DNA of 6,360 nucleotides, from positions 1-6,360 of the forward strand of contig JACPPX010000079.1 in assembly GCA_016190785.1 (NCBI GenBank), read 5' to 3'. The position numbers were made by a program, and so were the translations under genes. Positions 1 through 5,954 of the stretch are shown here, piece by piece. The DNA comes from Chloroflexota bacterium. GTDB lineage: Bacteria; Chloroflexota; Anaerolineae; UBA7937; JACPPX01. The notes under the pieces are model-generated. The model ran no database searches, was not told the DNA's origin, and worked only from the letters and a program-made list of their open reading frames with translations. The number at the start of each line of letters is the position of its first letter. The first letter of the stretch is position 1.

Positions 1-1192
1 CCGGACCTATGTCGGCGCCCTCCCCGGGAGGATCCTACAAACGCTGCTCCGCGCCAAGATCATCACTCCGGTTTTCATGCTCGATGAGATTGACAAACTG
101 GGCACTGACTTCCGCGGCGATCCTTCCGCCGCCCTCTTGGAAGTGTTGGACCCGGAGCAGAATCACGCCTTCTCCGACCATTATCTAGAAGTGCCCTATG
201 ACCTCTCCAAGGTCCTGTTTATTACTACCGCCAACATCCTGGATCCGGTACCGCCCGCTTTGCGGGATCGACTGGAGGTTATCGAATTCCCTGGATACCT
301 AGAAGAAGAAAAACTTGAGATTGCCCGACGCTTTCTAATCCCGCGGCAAGTGGAGGAGAACGGGCTCAGCCGAATAAATTTCTCCGAGGGGGCCCTGCGC
401 CACACTATCCGTGAGTACACCTATGAAGCTGGAGTGCGCAATCTGGAGCGGGAGATCGCTAATATCTGCCGCAAGATGGCCCGGGCTATGGCCGAAGGGA
501 AAAAGGTCCCGGCCCAGATCACTCGCAACTCGCTAGTGAAATATTTAGGCCCACCCCAATTCACCTTTGGCATGGCCGAGGAAAAGGACGAAGTTGGAGT
601 CGCCACCGGGGTCACCGTCACCCCCGCCGGGGGGGAAACTATGGCCATCGAGGTCAGCCTGATGGAGGGGAAAGGCAACCTGATTCTAACTGGGCAATTG
701 GGAGAGGTTCTGCAGGAGTCGGCCCAGGCCGCCCTCACCTACGCCCGGGCCCATGCCGACGAACTGAGAATTGATAAAAAGCACTTCGAAAAGATGGATA
801 TCCATATTCACCTTCCGGAAGGAGCCATCCCCAAGGATGGCCCCTCAGCGGGGATCACCATCGCCACCGCCCTGGTCTCCGCCCTGGTGCGCCGCCCGGT
901 GAAGCGGGAAGTGGCCATGAGTGGGGAAATCACCCTCCGCGGCCGGGTCCTGGCCATCGGCGGTCTACGGGAGAAAGTACTTGCAGCGCACCGTGCCGGC
1001 TTAAAGACCATGCTTCTCCCCAAGAAGAACCAGAAGGACTTGATCGAGATTCCCAACAAGGTCAAGCGGGATATGCGCTTTATCTTTGTGGAGCGGATGG
1101 ACCAGGTCCTCCCCGTGGCTTTGGCCAAGTCCCCCAGTAAGCGCCCGGCCCGCAAGCCCTTTCGCCCCCGCGTCGTTTCACCACCGGCTTAG
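1..1192 (+). CDS. lon: ATP-dependent protease Lon, C-terminal half (5' end outside window)
   Basis: Lon is a cytoplasmic ring-shaped AAA+ serine protease that unfolds and degrades damaged and short-lived regulatory proteins. The reading frame is open from the left edge (first full codon at base 2, reading RTYVGALPGRI), so the start lies outside. About 396 residues are visible, roughly half of a usual Lon of about 800. In order they show Walker B (VFMLDEIDK, acidic pair at 83-88), sensor 1 (TTANILDPVP), the arginine-finger region (RDRLEVIEF), a sensor-2-like GVRNLEREI, and the complete protease domain. The catalytic serine is in KDGPSAGIT (codon 845-847) and the catalytic lysine in GLREKVLAAH (codon 974-976). 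They are 43 residues apart, the same as Ser679-Lys722 of E. coli Lon. A short basic, proline-rich tail (KRPARKPFRPR) follows the domain and is probably disordered. The gene converges with mfd and a probable terminator lies 36 bp after the TAG. The identification is secure; regulation cannot be judged because the promoter is outside. Confidence 0.97.
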   Translation, partial: RTYVGALPGRILQTLLRAKIITPVFMLDEIDKLGTDFRGDPSAALLEVLDPEQNHAFSDHYLEVPYDLSKVLFITTANILDPVPPALRDRLEVIEFPGYLEEEKLEIARRFLIPRQVEENGLSRINFSEGALRHTIREYTYEAGVRNLEREIANICRKMARAMAEGKKVPAQITRNSLVKYLGPPQFTFGMAEEKDEVGVATGVTVTPAGGETMAIEVSLMEGKGNLILTGQLGEVLQESAQAALTYARAHADELRIDKKHFEKMDIHIHLPEGAIPKDGPSAGITIATALVSALVRRPVKREVAMSGEITLRGRVLAIGGLREKVLAAHRAGLKTMLLPKKNQKDLIEIPNKVKRDMRFIFVERMDQVLPVALAKSPSKRPARKPFRPRVVSPPA

Positions 1193-1228
1193 CACTGGTT
1201 TGTGCCAGCAAAAGCGCGACCGATTCCC

Positions 1229-1258
1229 GGTCAGATTCATCGTGTCTTGACCTTTTTT
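1229..1258 (+). terminator. probable intrinsic terminator of lon
   Basis: GGTCA (1229-1233) pairs perfectly with TGACC (1248-1252), with a possible extra G-T pair inside, and six T follow immediately (1253-1258). It begins 36 bp after the lon stop codon and is in the right orientation. The stem is short and the loop long (about 14 nt), so strength is uncertain. A competing hairpin, GACCG-ATTCC-CGGTC (1218-1232), uses the same GGTC bases, so the two cannot form together. Confidence 0.45.
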
Positions 1259-1278
1259 GATCTTTTGGCAAATGGCTA

Positions 1279-1314
1279 GTGGGGAAAATTCCACAGGTGC
1301 GCGAAATTCCCCAC
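1279..1314. repeat. 8-bp perfect inverted repeat, function unknown
   Basis: GTGGGGAA (1279-1286) and TTCCCCAC (1307-1314) are perfect inverted copies separated by 20 nt. No T-run follows on either strand, so it does not look like a terminator. The arms and the enclosed CCACA vaguely resemble DnaA boxes (TTATCCACA), but none matches well. It could be a protein-binding site or a chance palindrome. Confidence 0.4.
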
Positions 1315-1336
1315 ACCAATTATTCTATTGAGCGCG

Positions 1337-1366
1337 AAAAATGCGGCCCGCAAGGTTGGGCAGGCC
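1337..1366 (-). terminator. leftward terminator-like hairpin inside the lon-mfd gap
   Basis: Read on the minus strand, GGCCTGC (1366-1360) pairs with GCGGGCC (1351-1345) over 7 positions, one of them a T-G wobble, with an 8-nt loop. After three more bases there are five T (1341-1337). It lies about 50-78 nt downstream of the start predicted from the leftward promoter at 1422-1451, so it could end a very short transcript. The 3-nt gap before the T-tract makes it slightly weaker than a textbook terminator. Confidence 0.45.
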
Positions 1367-1400
1367 AGCCTTCGTTGGGGTAGCATAGTGTGGCAAAGTG

Positions 1401-1414
1401 AGAACATTTGTTCT
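1401..1414. promoter_or_regulatory. LexA-like (SOS box) palindrome
   Basis: AGAACATTTGTTCT is a perfect 6+2+6 palindrome. It contains GAAC-N4-GTTC, the core of the Gram-positive (Bacillus-type) LexA operator. It starts about 7 bp downstream of the -10 box of the leftward promoter, over the expected transcription start, where a bound repressor would block initiation. The match to LexA is by motif only; another dimeric repressor with a similar half-site is possible. Confidence 0.55.
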
Positions 1415-1421
1415 AGCGCAT

Positions 1422-1451
1422 AGTATACAAGAAAAAGGGGGCTTTTGTCAA
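1422..1451 (-). promoter_or_regulatory. strong sigma70-type promoter reading leftward
   Basis: On the minus strand a perfect -35 box, TTGACA (1451-1446), is followed by an 18-bp spacer and TATACT (1427-1422), a 5/6 match to the -10 consensus. The expected start is near 1414-1415, inside the LexA-like palindrome. The promoter points away from mfd and towards the lon 3' end, so it serves neither flanking gene. Its -35 box overlaps the loop and inner stem of the terminator hairpin at 1436-1458. Confidence 0.6.
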
Positions 1452-1458
1452 GCCCCCT
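1432..1458 (-). terminator. intrinsic terminator, probably of the pth-mfd transcript
   Basis: A perfect 9-bp GC-rich stem (minus strand AGGGGGCTT, 1458-1450, with AAGCCCCCT, 1444-1436) encloses a 5-nt loop. Four more T (1435-1432) directly follow the stem on the minus strand. This is the best hairpin in the window and lies about 260 bp past the mfd stop. On the plus strand only a weak T-run (AAATTTT after a 3-nt gap) follows, so it may also act as a backup for lon. Confidence 0.7.
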
Positions 1459-1486
1459 CGCAAATTTTAAGGTTGCGGGAAGCAGG

Positions 1487-1512
1487 AAAATGGGAGGCTG
1501 CGAGGGCCTCCC
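1487..1512 (-). terminator. second leftward terminator-like hairpin after mfd
   Basis: Minus strand GGGAGGC (1512-1506) pairs with GCCTCCC (1498-1492) around a 7-nt loop, followed by A and four T (1490-1487). It precedes the stronger hairpin at 1432-1458 and may form a tandem terminator with it. The neighbouring GTAGGGGAGGCCCTCGC (minus strand) resembles dispersed intergenic repeats, so the hairpin may belong to a repeat rather than to mfd specifically. Confidence 0.45.
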
Positions 1513-1544
1513 CTACTTATGGTGCGTCCAAAGAGGGAATAGGG

Positions 1545-1582
1545 AGATTCTTCCCCCTCCTACGTCGGGGTCAGAATGACAG
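1545..1582. repeat. REP-like palindromic repeat, copy 1
   Basis: The unit folds as ATTCT-tc-CCCC-loop(9)-GGGG-tc-AGAAT and ends in GACAG. The outer arms (1547-1551 and 1573-1577) and inner arms (1554-1557 and 1567-1570) pair with a symmetric tc/tc internal loop. On the minus strand it begins CTGTCATTCTGA, a motif I recall as a dispersed intergenic repeat in many bacterial genomes. Confidence 0.75.
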
Positions 1583-1617
1583 AATTACTCCCCCTTCGTT
1601 CGGGGTCAGAATGACAG
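1583..1617. repeat. REP-like palindromic repeat, copy 2
   Basis: This copy directly abuts copy 1. CCCC (1591-1594) and GGGG (1602-1605) pair around TTCGTTC, and TCAGAATGACAG (1606-1617) is identical to copy 1. The left outer arm is degraded (ATTAC instead of ATTCT), so only the ATT/AAT end pairs. Confidence 0.7.
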
Positions 1618-1673
1618 GGAAGAGGGTTGCTGTTCCAAGCGAGACGCAGGTCTGATTAGTTGCGGCTTGCTAG

Positions 1674-1707
1674 AGATTCTTCGCCCCTGCGGGGCTCAGA
1701 ATGACAG
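1674..1707. repeat. REP-like palindromic repeat, copy 3
   Basis: This copy ends 9 bp from the mfd stop codon. It is the most symmetric: ATTCT-tc-GCCCC-tgc-GGGGC-tc-AGAAT followed by GACAG. The loop differs from copies 1 and 2 while both pairing arms are kept, which suggests selection for the fold rather than for the exact sequence. A 56-bp stretch (1618-1673) without recognisable features separates it from copy 2. Confidence 0.75.
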
Positions 1708-1716
1708 AAGGACCCC

Positions 1717-4700
1717 TCAGCCCCCGCGGCCATTTGCCTCGCTCAGGGATTGGAGAGTTTTCTGCAGAGCATCTCGCCAGGCCTCGCTAAATGGCGAATA
1801 GGGCACCCAGAGCAGAGTGCCCCGCCCACGGGCGGAGGAAGGGAGGTTCCAAGAAGCACGGCCTTTACCCTCTTTGAGCCGCACCAGCACCCGCTCCCCG
1901 TCGTGGTCCAGGGAGTCAACTCCCCCGGCCATAGCCAAAACCTTCAAGCGCAGGACATAGAGCAGGTTTTGGGCCGGCTCCGGAATTTCCCCAAAGCGGT
2001 CCCGCAATTCCTGCTCCATGGCCTCGACCTCGTCCAGATTGCTGAGCCCGGCCAGGCGACGGTAGAGGCTGAGACGCAAGGTGGGGTCGGCAACATAATC
2101 CTGGGGAAGATAGGCTTGCAATGGCAAGTCTATTGAGGGTCCTCTGACCTCGGGAATCGGCGAGGGAGCGACTAACTCCGGCTTAATTGCTTTCCCGGAT
2201 TTGAGGTCGGCCACCGCCCGGGCTAGGAGTTTAGTGTAGAGGTCAAAACCCACCGCCGCGATGTGCCCGTGCTGCCGGGCCCCCAGCATCTCCCCCGCCC
2301 CGCGGATCTCGAGATCGCGCATGGCAATGCGAAAGCCGGAGCCCAGTTGCCCCGCTTCTTGAATGGTGCGCAATTTCTCCCGCGCCTCCTTGGAGAGGCG
2401 GCCCTCATCGTAGAGGAAGTAGGCATAGGCCTGCAGGGCCCCCCGCCCTACCCGACCGCGCAACTGGTACAGTTCGGCCAGGCCAAAGCGGTCGGCGCGG
2501 TTGACGAGCAAAGTGTTCACATTGGGGATATCTATCCCGTTCTCGATAATCGAAGTGGAGACTAGGACATCGTGCTCCCCCTCGGCGAATTCCAGCATGG
2601 TCTGGGACAGGGCCTTCTCCTCCATCTGGCCATGGACGACCACGATCCGCGCCTCGGGGACCAGCCGTTTCAGTCGGCTGGCGATGTAGTCAATGCCCCG
2701 CACCCGATTGTGGACAAAGTAGACTTGGCCACCCCGGTCCAACTCGCGGAGGACGGCGCGACGGATGAGCGGCTCGTCATAGGCCGTCACCTGGGTGATT
2801 ACCGCCAGCCGCTCCTGGGGCGGGGTCTCGATGGTGGACATATCCCTTGCCCCGGCGAGGGAGAGGTATAGGGTGCGGGGGATGGGGGTGGCAGTGAGGG
2901 TTAAAACATCCACTTCCTTGCGCAGGGCCTTGAGCCGCTCCTTATCTTTGACCCCGAAGCGTTGCTCCTCATCTATGATCAAAAGGCCGAGATCTCTAAA
3001 TTGCACATCCTTCTGTAGGAGACGGTGGGTGCCGATCACGATGTCCAGCTTGCCAGCCTCCAAATTCTCGAGAATTTGCTTCTGATCCTTGGCCGACCTA
3101 AAGCGGGAGAGCATCTCCACTTCTACAGGAAAAGGAGCCAGTCTTTTTTGGAAGGTCAAAAAGTGTTGTTGGGCCAGGACAGTGGTGGGAACCAGAAGGG
3201 CCACTTGTTTTCCGGACATCACCGCTTTGAAGGCGGCGCGGAGGGCCACCTCCGTTTTGCCGTAGCCGACATCTCCACAGATGAGCCGATCCATAGGCCG
3301 CGGCATCGCCATATCCCGCTTCACTTCCCGCAGGGTGCGGACCTGATCCTCGGTTTCCAGGTAGGGAAAAGAGGCCTCCAGTTCATATTGCCAGGGAGCA
3401 TCTTGGGGAAAGGCATATCCGGGGACTACTTCCCGGGCGGAGTAAAGTTGCAAGAGTTCCTGGGCGATCTCCTCCACCGCCCGCTTGGCCTGGGCCACGG
3501 TCCGTTCCCAGTCCGCCGTCCCCAGGCGATCGATGCGCGGTGGAGCCCCTCCCGACCCCAGATAGCGGGAAAGGCGATCGGCGTGGTAGGTGGGGACATA
3601 GAGGGTGTCCCCTTGGGCATAATCCACTTTCAGGAATTCCCGCTCCACCCCATTTTCTCTGAAAGTAGCCAGCCCATCATAGATCCCTATGCCATGTTCG
3701 ATATGGACCACAAAATCCCCGGGGGTGACATCGGCGAAGAAACTCTCCCGGGACTGGGGCCGCGGCGAAGGGGTGCGGCGCATCTCCAGTTTGCTCCAGC
3801 CAAAAATGTCCCCGTCGGCCATCAGGAGGAATGTGCCCTGCGCAGTATGCATCTCCCAGCCGCGAGTGAGTCCTCCGGAGACGAGCACCAAACCCCCAGG
3901 CTTTGGCGGTTGACGCATCTCGCCAATGGGGGTGAGGCTTACTCCCCCTTCCCCGTATAGTTCTTGCAATCGCGGCGCCTGGCGAGAGACAACCACTACC
4001 CCTTTCTTGTCTTCCACTTTCTTGTCTTCCACCATCCCCAGGGTATCCGCTATCATCTCCGGCAGTCGCCCACCATAGGCCGGAGCGGGGCGGAATGCTT
4101 GGCCCATGGGTTCTTCCGAAAAAGACCCCAGTTGCAAAACCCGATGTCCTTCGAGAAAACTTTCGATCTCCTGGACAGTGAAATAGGGAGAGGCTAACCA
4201 AGAAGGGATCTCCCCTCGCGATAAAAACATCTCCTTCTCTCGCGCCACACCTTCCTCAAGATCTCGTAGAGTTTGCTCCAATCCGAGTGGGTCATCGATG
4301 GCCACTAAACTTCCTTGGGGAAAATACTCCAGGAGACTTCCCGACGGAGAGTAAAGATGGGGGATGTAGAGTTCAAAGAATGGATTGAATTGACCTTCCT
4401 CCATGGCGGATAAATCCTTCTCATACTCTTCTCGTGCTGCCGAATTCAGCCCCGCCAATCCCAGCTTCCTAAGGTCGCGACTCCCCTCCGCGAAGACTAC
4501 CTCCCGGGCGGGGCCAATTAAGAGAGAGGGGAGCGGTTCCTGGGAACGCTGGGTATTGGGATCGAAACTGCGCAGGGAGGCGATTTGCTCCCCGGCTAGT
4601 TCGATGCGTATGGGATGCGGCGAATCGATGGGGAAGACATCGATGATCCCTCCCCGCACCGCAAACTGTCCCGGCTCCTCGACTATACTTTCCGGCTCGT

Positions 4701-5220
4701 GACCCAGCCTAAGCCATCGAGATAAGAGGCGGTCGCGCTCGACTTTCTCTCCTACTTTTAGGGAATGGCGAGAGGAGGCAAAAATGTCACGAGGGATAGT
4801 TTTGCGGGTTAAGGCATGGATCGAGGCCACTACCATGGGAGATGGTCTCTTCTGGCGGCGATGGGCGACTTCCAGGGCGGAGAGGACCCGCAGCCGGCCC
4901 TGCACGGTCCCTTTTTCCCAATGGGCACGTTCAAAGGGCAGAGGCTCCGGCTCCAGAAAGAGGTGGACCTGCTCTGGATAAGGAGAGAATACTTGGAGTT
5001 GCTCCTTGACCTCCTGGGCTCGGGCGCGGCGAGAGGTGAGGACCAGGATGGGGAGAGAAGAGTCGCGGTGGAGGCCGGCCAGGAAATAGGGGCGGGCCGA
5101 CTCCAAAATGTTTACGGAGGAGGGCAGACTAGTCTGAGGTGAAGCGAGGATTCGCTTAACCTCCCCATATCCGGAGATAGAATTGAGGAGCGGCAAAAAT
5201 CCGGTAAGATTCAGTCCCAT
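1717..5220 (-). CDS. mfd: transcription-repair coupling factor Mfd
   Basis: Mfd is a cytoplasmic DNA translocase that pushes stalled RNA polymerase off damaged DNA and recruits UvrA for nucleotide excision repair. Its 1167 residues are full length for the family. The N-terminal UvrB-like module (to about residue 240) has lost the Walker A motif (FLAGLHRDSS at the expected place) but keeps the VRGGIIDVFP segment near 187. The RNA-polymerase-interacting domain starts near 501 (GDFVVHIEHGIGIYDG). The motor has Walker A GDVGYGKT (649-656), DEEQ (750-753), TATP (776-779) and QLRGRVGR (919-926), followed by the translocation region (about 955-1000) and the C-terminal TRCF domain (about 1020-1115). 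The ATG at 5220 is the first possible start, since an in-frame TGA lies six codons upstream. Its GGAG is only 2 nt away. The gene follows pth by 31 bp and probably shares its transcript. A duplicated VEDKK sits in a linker at 397-406. Confidence 0.98.
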   Translation of the reverse strand: MGLNLTGFLPLLNSISGYGEVKRILASPQTSLPSSVNILESARPYFLAGLHRDSSLPILVLTSRRARAQEVKEQLQVFSPYPEQVHLFLEPEPLPFERAHWEKGTVQGRLRVLSALEVAHRRQKRPSPMVVASIHALTRKTIPRDIFASSRHSLKVGEKVERDRLLSRWLRLGHEPESIVEEPGQFAVRGGIIDVFPIDSPHPIRIELAGEQIASLRSFDPNTQRSQEPLPSLLIGPAREVVFAEGSRDLRKLGLAGLNSAAREEYEKDLSAMEEGQFNPFFELYIPHLYSPSGSLLEYFPQGSLVAIDDPLGLEQTLRDLEEGVAREKEMFLSRGEIPSWLASPYFTVQEIESFLEGHRVLQLGSFSEEPMGQAFRPAPAYGGRLPEMIADTLGMVEDKKVEDKKGVVVVSRQAPRLQELYGEGGVSLTPIGEMRQPPKPGGLVLVSGGLTRGWEMHTAQGTFLLMADGDIFGWSKLEMRRTPSPRPQSRESFFADVTPGDFVVHIEHGIGIYDGLATFRENGVEREFLKVDYAQGDTLYVPTYHADRLSRYLGSGGAPPRIDRLGTADWERTVAQAKRAVEEIAQELLQLYSAREVVPGYAFPQDAPWQYELEASFPYLETEDQVRTLREVKRDMAMPRPMDRLICGDVGYGKTEVALRAAFKAVMSGKQVALLVPTTVLAQQHFLTFQKRLAPFPVEVEMLSRFRSAKDQKQILENLEAGKLDIVIGTHRLLQKDVQFRDLGLLIIDEEQRFGVKDKERLKALRKEVDVLTLTATPIPRTLYLSLAGARDMSTIETPPQERLAVITQVTAYDEPLIRRAVLRELDRGGQVYFVHNRVRGIDYIASRLKRLVPEARIVVVHGQMEEKALSQTMLEFAEGEHDVLVSTSIIENGIDIPNVNTLLVNRADRFGLAELYQLRGRVGRGALQAYAYFLYDEGRLSKEAREKLRTIQEAGQLGSGFRIAMRDLEIRGAGEMLGARQHGHIAAVGFDLYTKLLARAVADLKSGKAIKPELVAPSPIPEVRGPSIDLPLQAYLPQDYVADPTLRLSLYRRLAGLSNLDEVEAMEQELRDRFGEIPEPAQNLLYVLRLKVLAMAGGVDSLDHDGERVLVRLKEGKGRASWNLPSSARGRGTLLWVPYSPFSEAWRDALQKTLQSLSEANGRGG
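4003..4032. repeat. 15-bp perfect tandem duplication inside mfd
   Basis: TTTCTTGTCTTCCAC occurs twice back to back (4003-4017 and 4018-4032). It keeps the frame and encodes VEDKK twice (Mfd residues 397-406), in the poorly conserved region between the UvrB-like module and the polymerase-interacting domain. It is probably a recent replication slippage and tolerated in a flexible linker. Confidence 0.9.
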
Positions 5221-5222
5221 AT

Positions 5223-5226
5223 CTCC
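5223..5226 (-). promoter_or_regulatory. mfd ribosome binding site with very short spacing
   Basis: On the minus strand GGAG is followed by AT and then the ATG, a gap of 2 nt where 5-9 nt is usual. No better Shine-Dalgarno is visible just upstream, and no earlier in-frame start exists after the TGA. Weak direct initiation or help from ribosomes finishing pth 31 bp upstream would both fit. Confidence 0.4.
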
Positions 5227-5228
5227 AA

Positions 5229-5269
5229 AACCGATTCATCTGGAATAACAACTAATTGAACCGATTCAT
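5229..5269. repeat. 11-bp direct repeat spanning the pth end and mfd leader
   Basis: AACCGATTCAT occurs at 5229-5239 and 5259-5269, exactly 30 bp apart (minus strand ATGAATCGGTT). One copy encodes the last residues of Pth (MNRF); the other lies in the spacer before mfd, in the pth frame but after the pth stop. It may be the remnant of a short duplication. No function is evident. Confidence 0.7.
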
Positions 5270-5845
5270 GGCCACTACCAAGCCCTCGGTTAGCAACACT
5301 TCAATAGCATCAATGGCCCGCTCATAAGCACCTGCCCGATCCTCCTGGGGAGAGAAATCGGAAAGGACATAGGCCTCGGCATCTTCTCCCGGTGTCGGAC
5401 GACCAATGCCCACCCGCAGTCGGGGGAACTCTTCGCTCTTCAGAGATTGGACGATAGAAGCCATCCCCTTGTGTCCCCCGCTGCTCCCTTTGGGTCGGAG
5501 GCGGATCTGCCCCAAGGGCAAATCCAAATCGTCGTAGACCACCAGCAATCTATCTGGAGGTAGGCCATAAGCCTTCAGTGCCGGAGCCAGGACCTGGCCG
5601 CTACGGTTCATATAGGCCAAGGGCTTGACCAGGACCACTCTCTGAGCGGCGATGCTTCCCGAGGCAAAAAGGCCCTGGAACTTCATCGCCCGGAAAGAAA
5701 GCCGGTATTTCTTGGCCAGTTGGTCGAGGATCTGGAAACCCACATTGTGGCGGTTCTCGGCGTATTCCGGGCCGGGGTTACCCAGCCCGGCGATCATCCA
5801 ATCCGCCGCTTCTTTTTTGCGTAAGAAGTCGAACAGCCGAGTCAT
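5252..5845 (-). CDS. pth: peptidyl-tRNA hydrolase (bacterial Pth type)
   Basis: Pth cleaves the ester bond of peptidyl-tRNAs that drop off ribosomes, recycling tRNA in the cytoplasm. The 197-residue protein shows the family motifs in order: GLGNPG (Asn23), NRHNVGF with catalytic His33, AYMNRSG (Asn80, equivalent to E. coli Asn68), YDDLDLPLG (Asp105, equivalent to Asp93) and SSGGHKGM. In the last motif His125 is kept, but Lys126 stands where E. coli has Asn114. I recall Lys at this place in other family members (GGQKGM in lactic acid bacteria), so activity is likely. The ATG at 5845 adds about 15 charged residues before the usual N-terminus. An alternative ATG at codon 17 (5797) would give MIAGLGNPG, close to the E. 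coli start; the upstream start has a weak GAGAT 3 nt before it, so the choice is open. mfd follows after 31 bp. Confidence 0.97.
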   Translation of the reverse strand: MTRLFDFLRKKEAADWMIAGLGNPGPEYAENRHNVGFQILDQLAKKYRLSFRAMKFQGLFASGSIAAQRVVLVKPLAYMNRSGQVLAPALKAYGLPPDRLLVVYDDLDLPLGQIRLRPKGSSGGHKGMASIVQSLKSEEFPRLRVGIGRPTPGEDAEAYVLSDFSPQEDRAGAYERAIDAIEVLLTEGLVVAMNRFN

Positions 5846-5878
5846 CTATCTCTATATCCAAATGCAACAAACATTTTT

Positions 5879-5905
5879 AGGGGCCAATCCCTGCGGACCG
5901 CCCCT
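5879..5905. repeat. 6-bp inverted repeat in the pth leader
   Basis: AGGGGC (5879-5884) and GCCCCT (5900-5905) are inverted copies around a 15-nt loop in the 109-bp gap between pth and the upstream gene. In the direction of pth transcription it is followed by AAAAA, not a T-run, so it is not an intrinsic terminator. No convincing promoter for pth was found in this gap. Confidence 0.3.
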
Positions 5906-5954
5906 CCCATCTCTGTCCTGTTTTTTCTTCAGAGTTCCGAAAGTGGTTATTCTC

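Larger units (their letters stand above)
1337..1415 (-). ncRNA. candidate small RNA from a LexA-type promoter (speculative)
   Basis: A near-consensus leftward promoter (1422-1451) predicts a start at about 1414-1415. A hairpin plus U-tract ends at 1337, giving a transcript of about 75-80 nt whose 3' end would be the hairpin. No Shine-Dalgarno sequence precedes any ATG in it, which argues against a coding message. The RNA is inferred only from its signals. I recognise no RNA family, and the product could instead run on antisense into lon. Confidence 0.25.

Noticed and set aside
1080..1319. A 79-codon minus-strand frame overlapping the lon 3' end (TTG start)
   Set aside because: Half of it is the antisense shadow of lon, it has no ribosome binding site, and it is rich in Arg, Gly and Pro as expected from GC-rich antisense.
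1279..1330. Possible DnaA boxes or replication origin (CCACA-containing sites)
   Set aside because: The sites differ from TTATCCACA at three or more positions, there is no AT-rich unwinding region, and none of the usual origin genes (dnaA, dnaN, gyrB) is present.
1276..1407. A 43-codon minus-strand frame starting at the ATG inside the LexA-like palindrome
   Set aside because: There is no Shine-Dalgarno, the terminator-like hairpin lies inside it, and the predicted peptide shows no recognisable features. A leaderless peptide remains possible but unsupported.
1398..1655. An 85-codon plus-strand frame in the lon-mfd gap
   Set aside because: It runs through the terminator hairpins and two REP-like repeats, so the translation is only repeat sequence.
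3025..3960. A 311-codon open frame on the plus strand, antisense to mfd
   Set aside because: It lies wholly inside the well-supported mfd gene on the other strand, has no recognisable domain or ribosome binding site, and long antisense frames are common in GC-rich genes.
5846..5954. A promoter for pth in the gap upstream
   Set aside because: TATAGA is present near the start codon, but no -35-like sequence lies at 16-19 bp, and the best TTGGCC is about 25 bp away. Nothing reaches a usable confidence.
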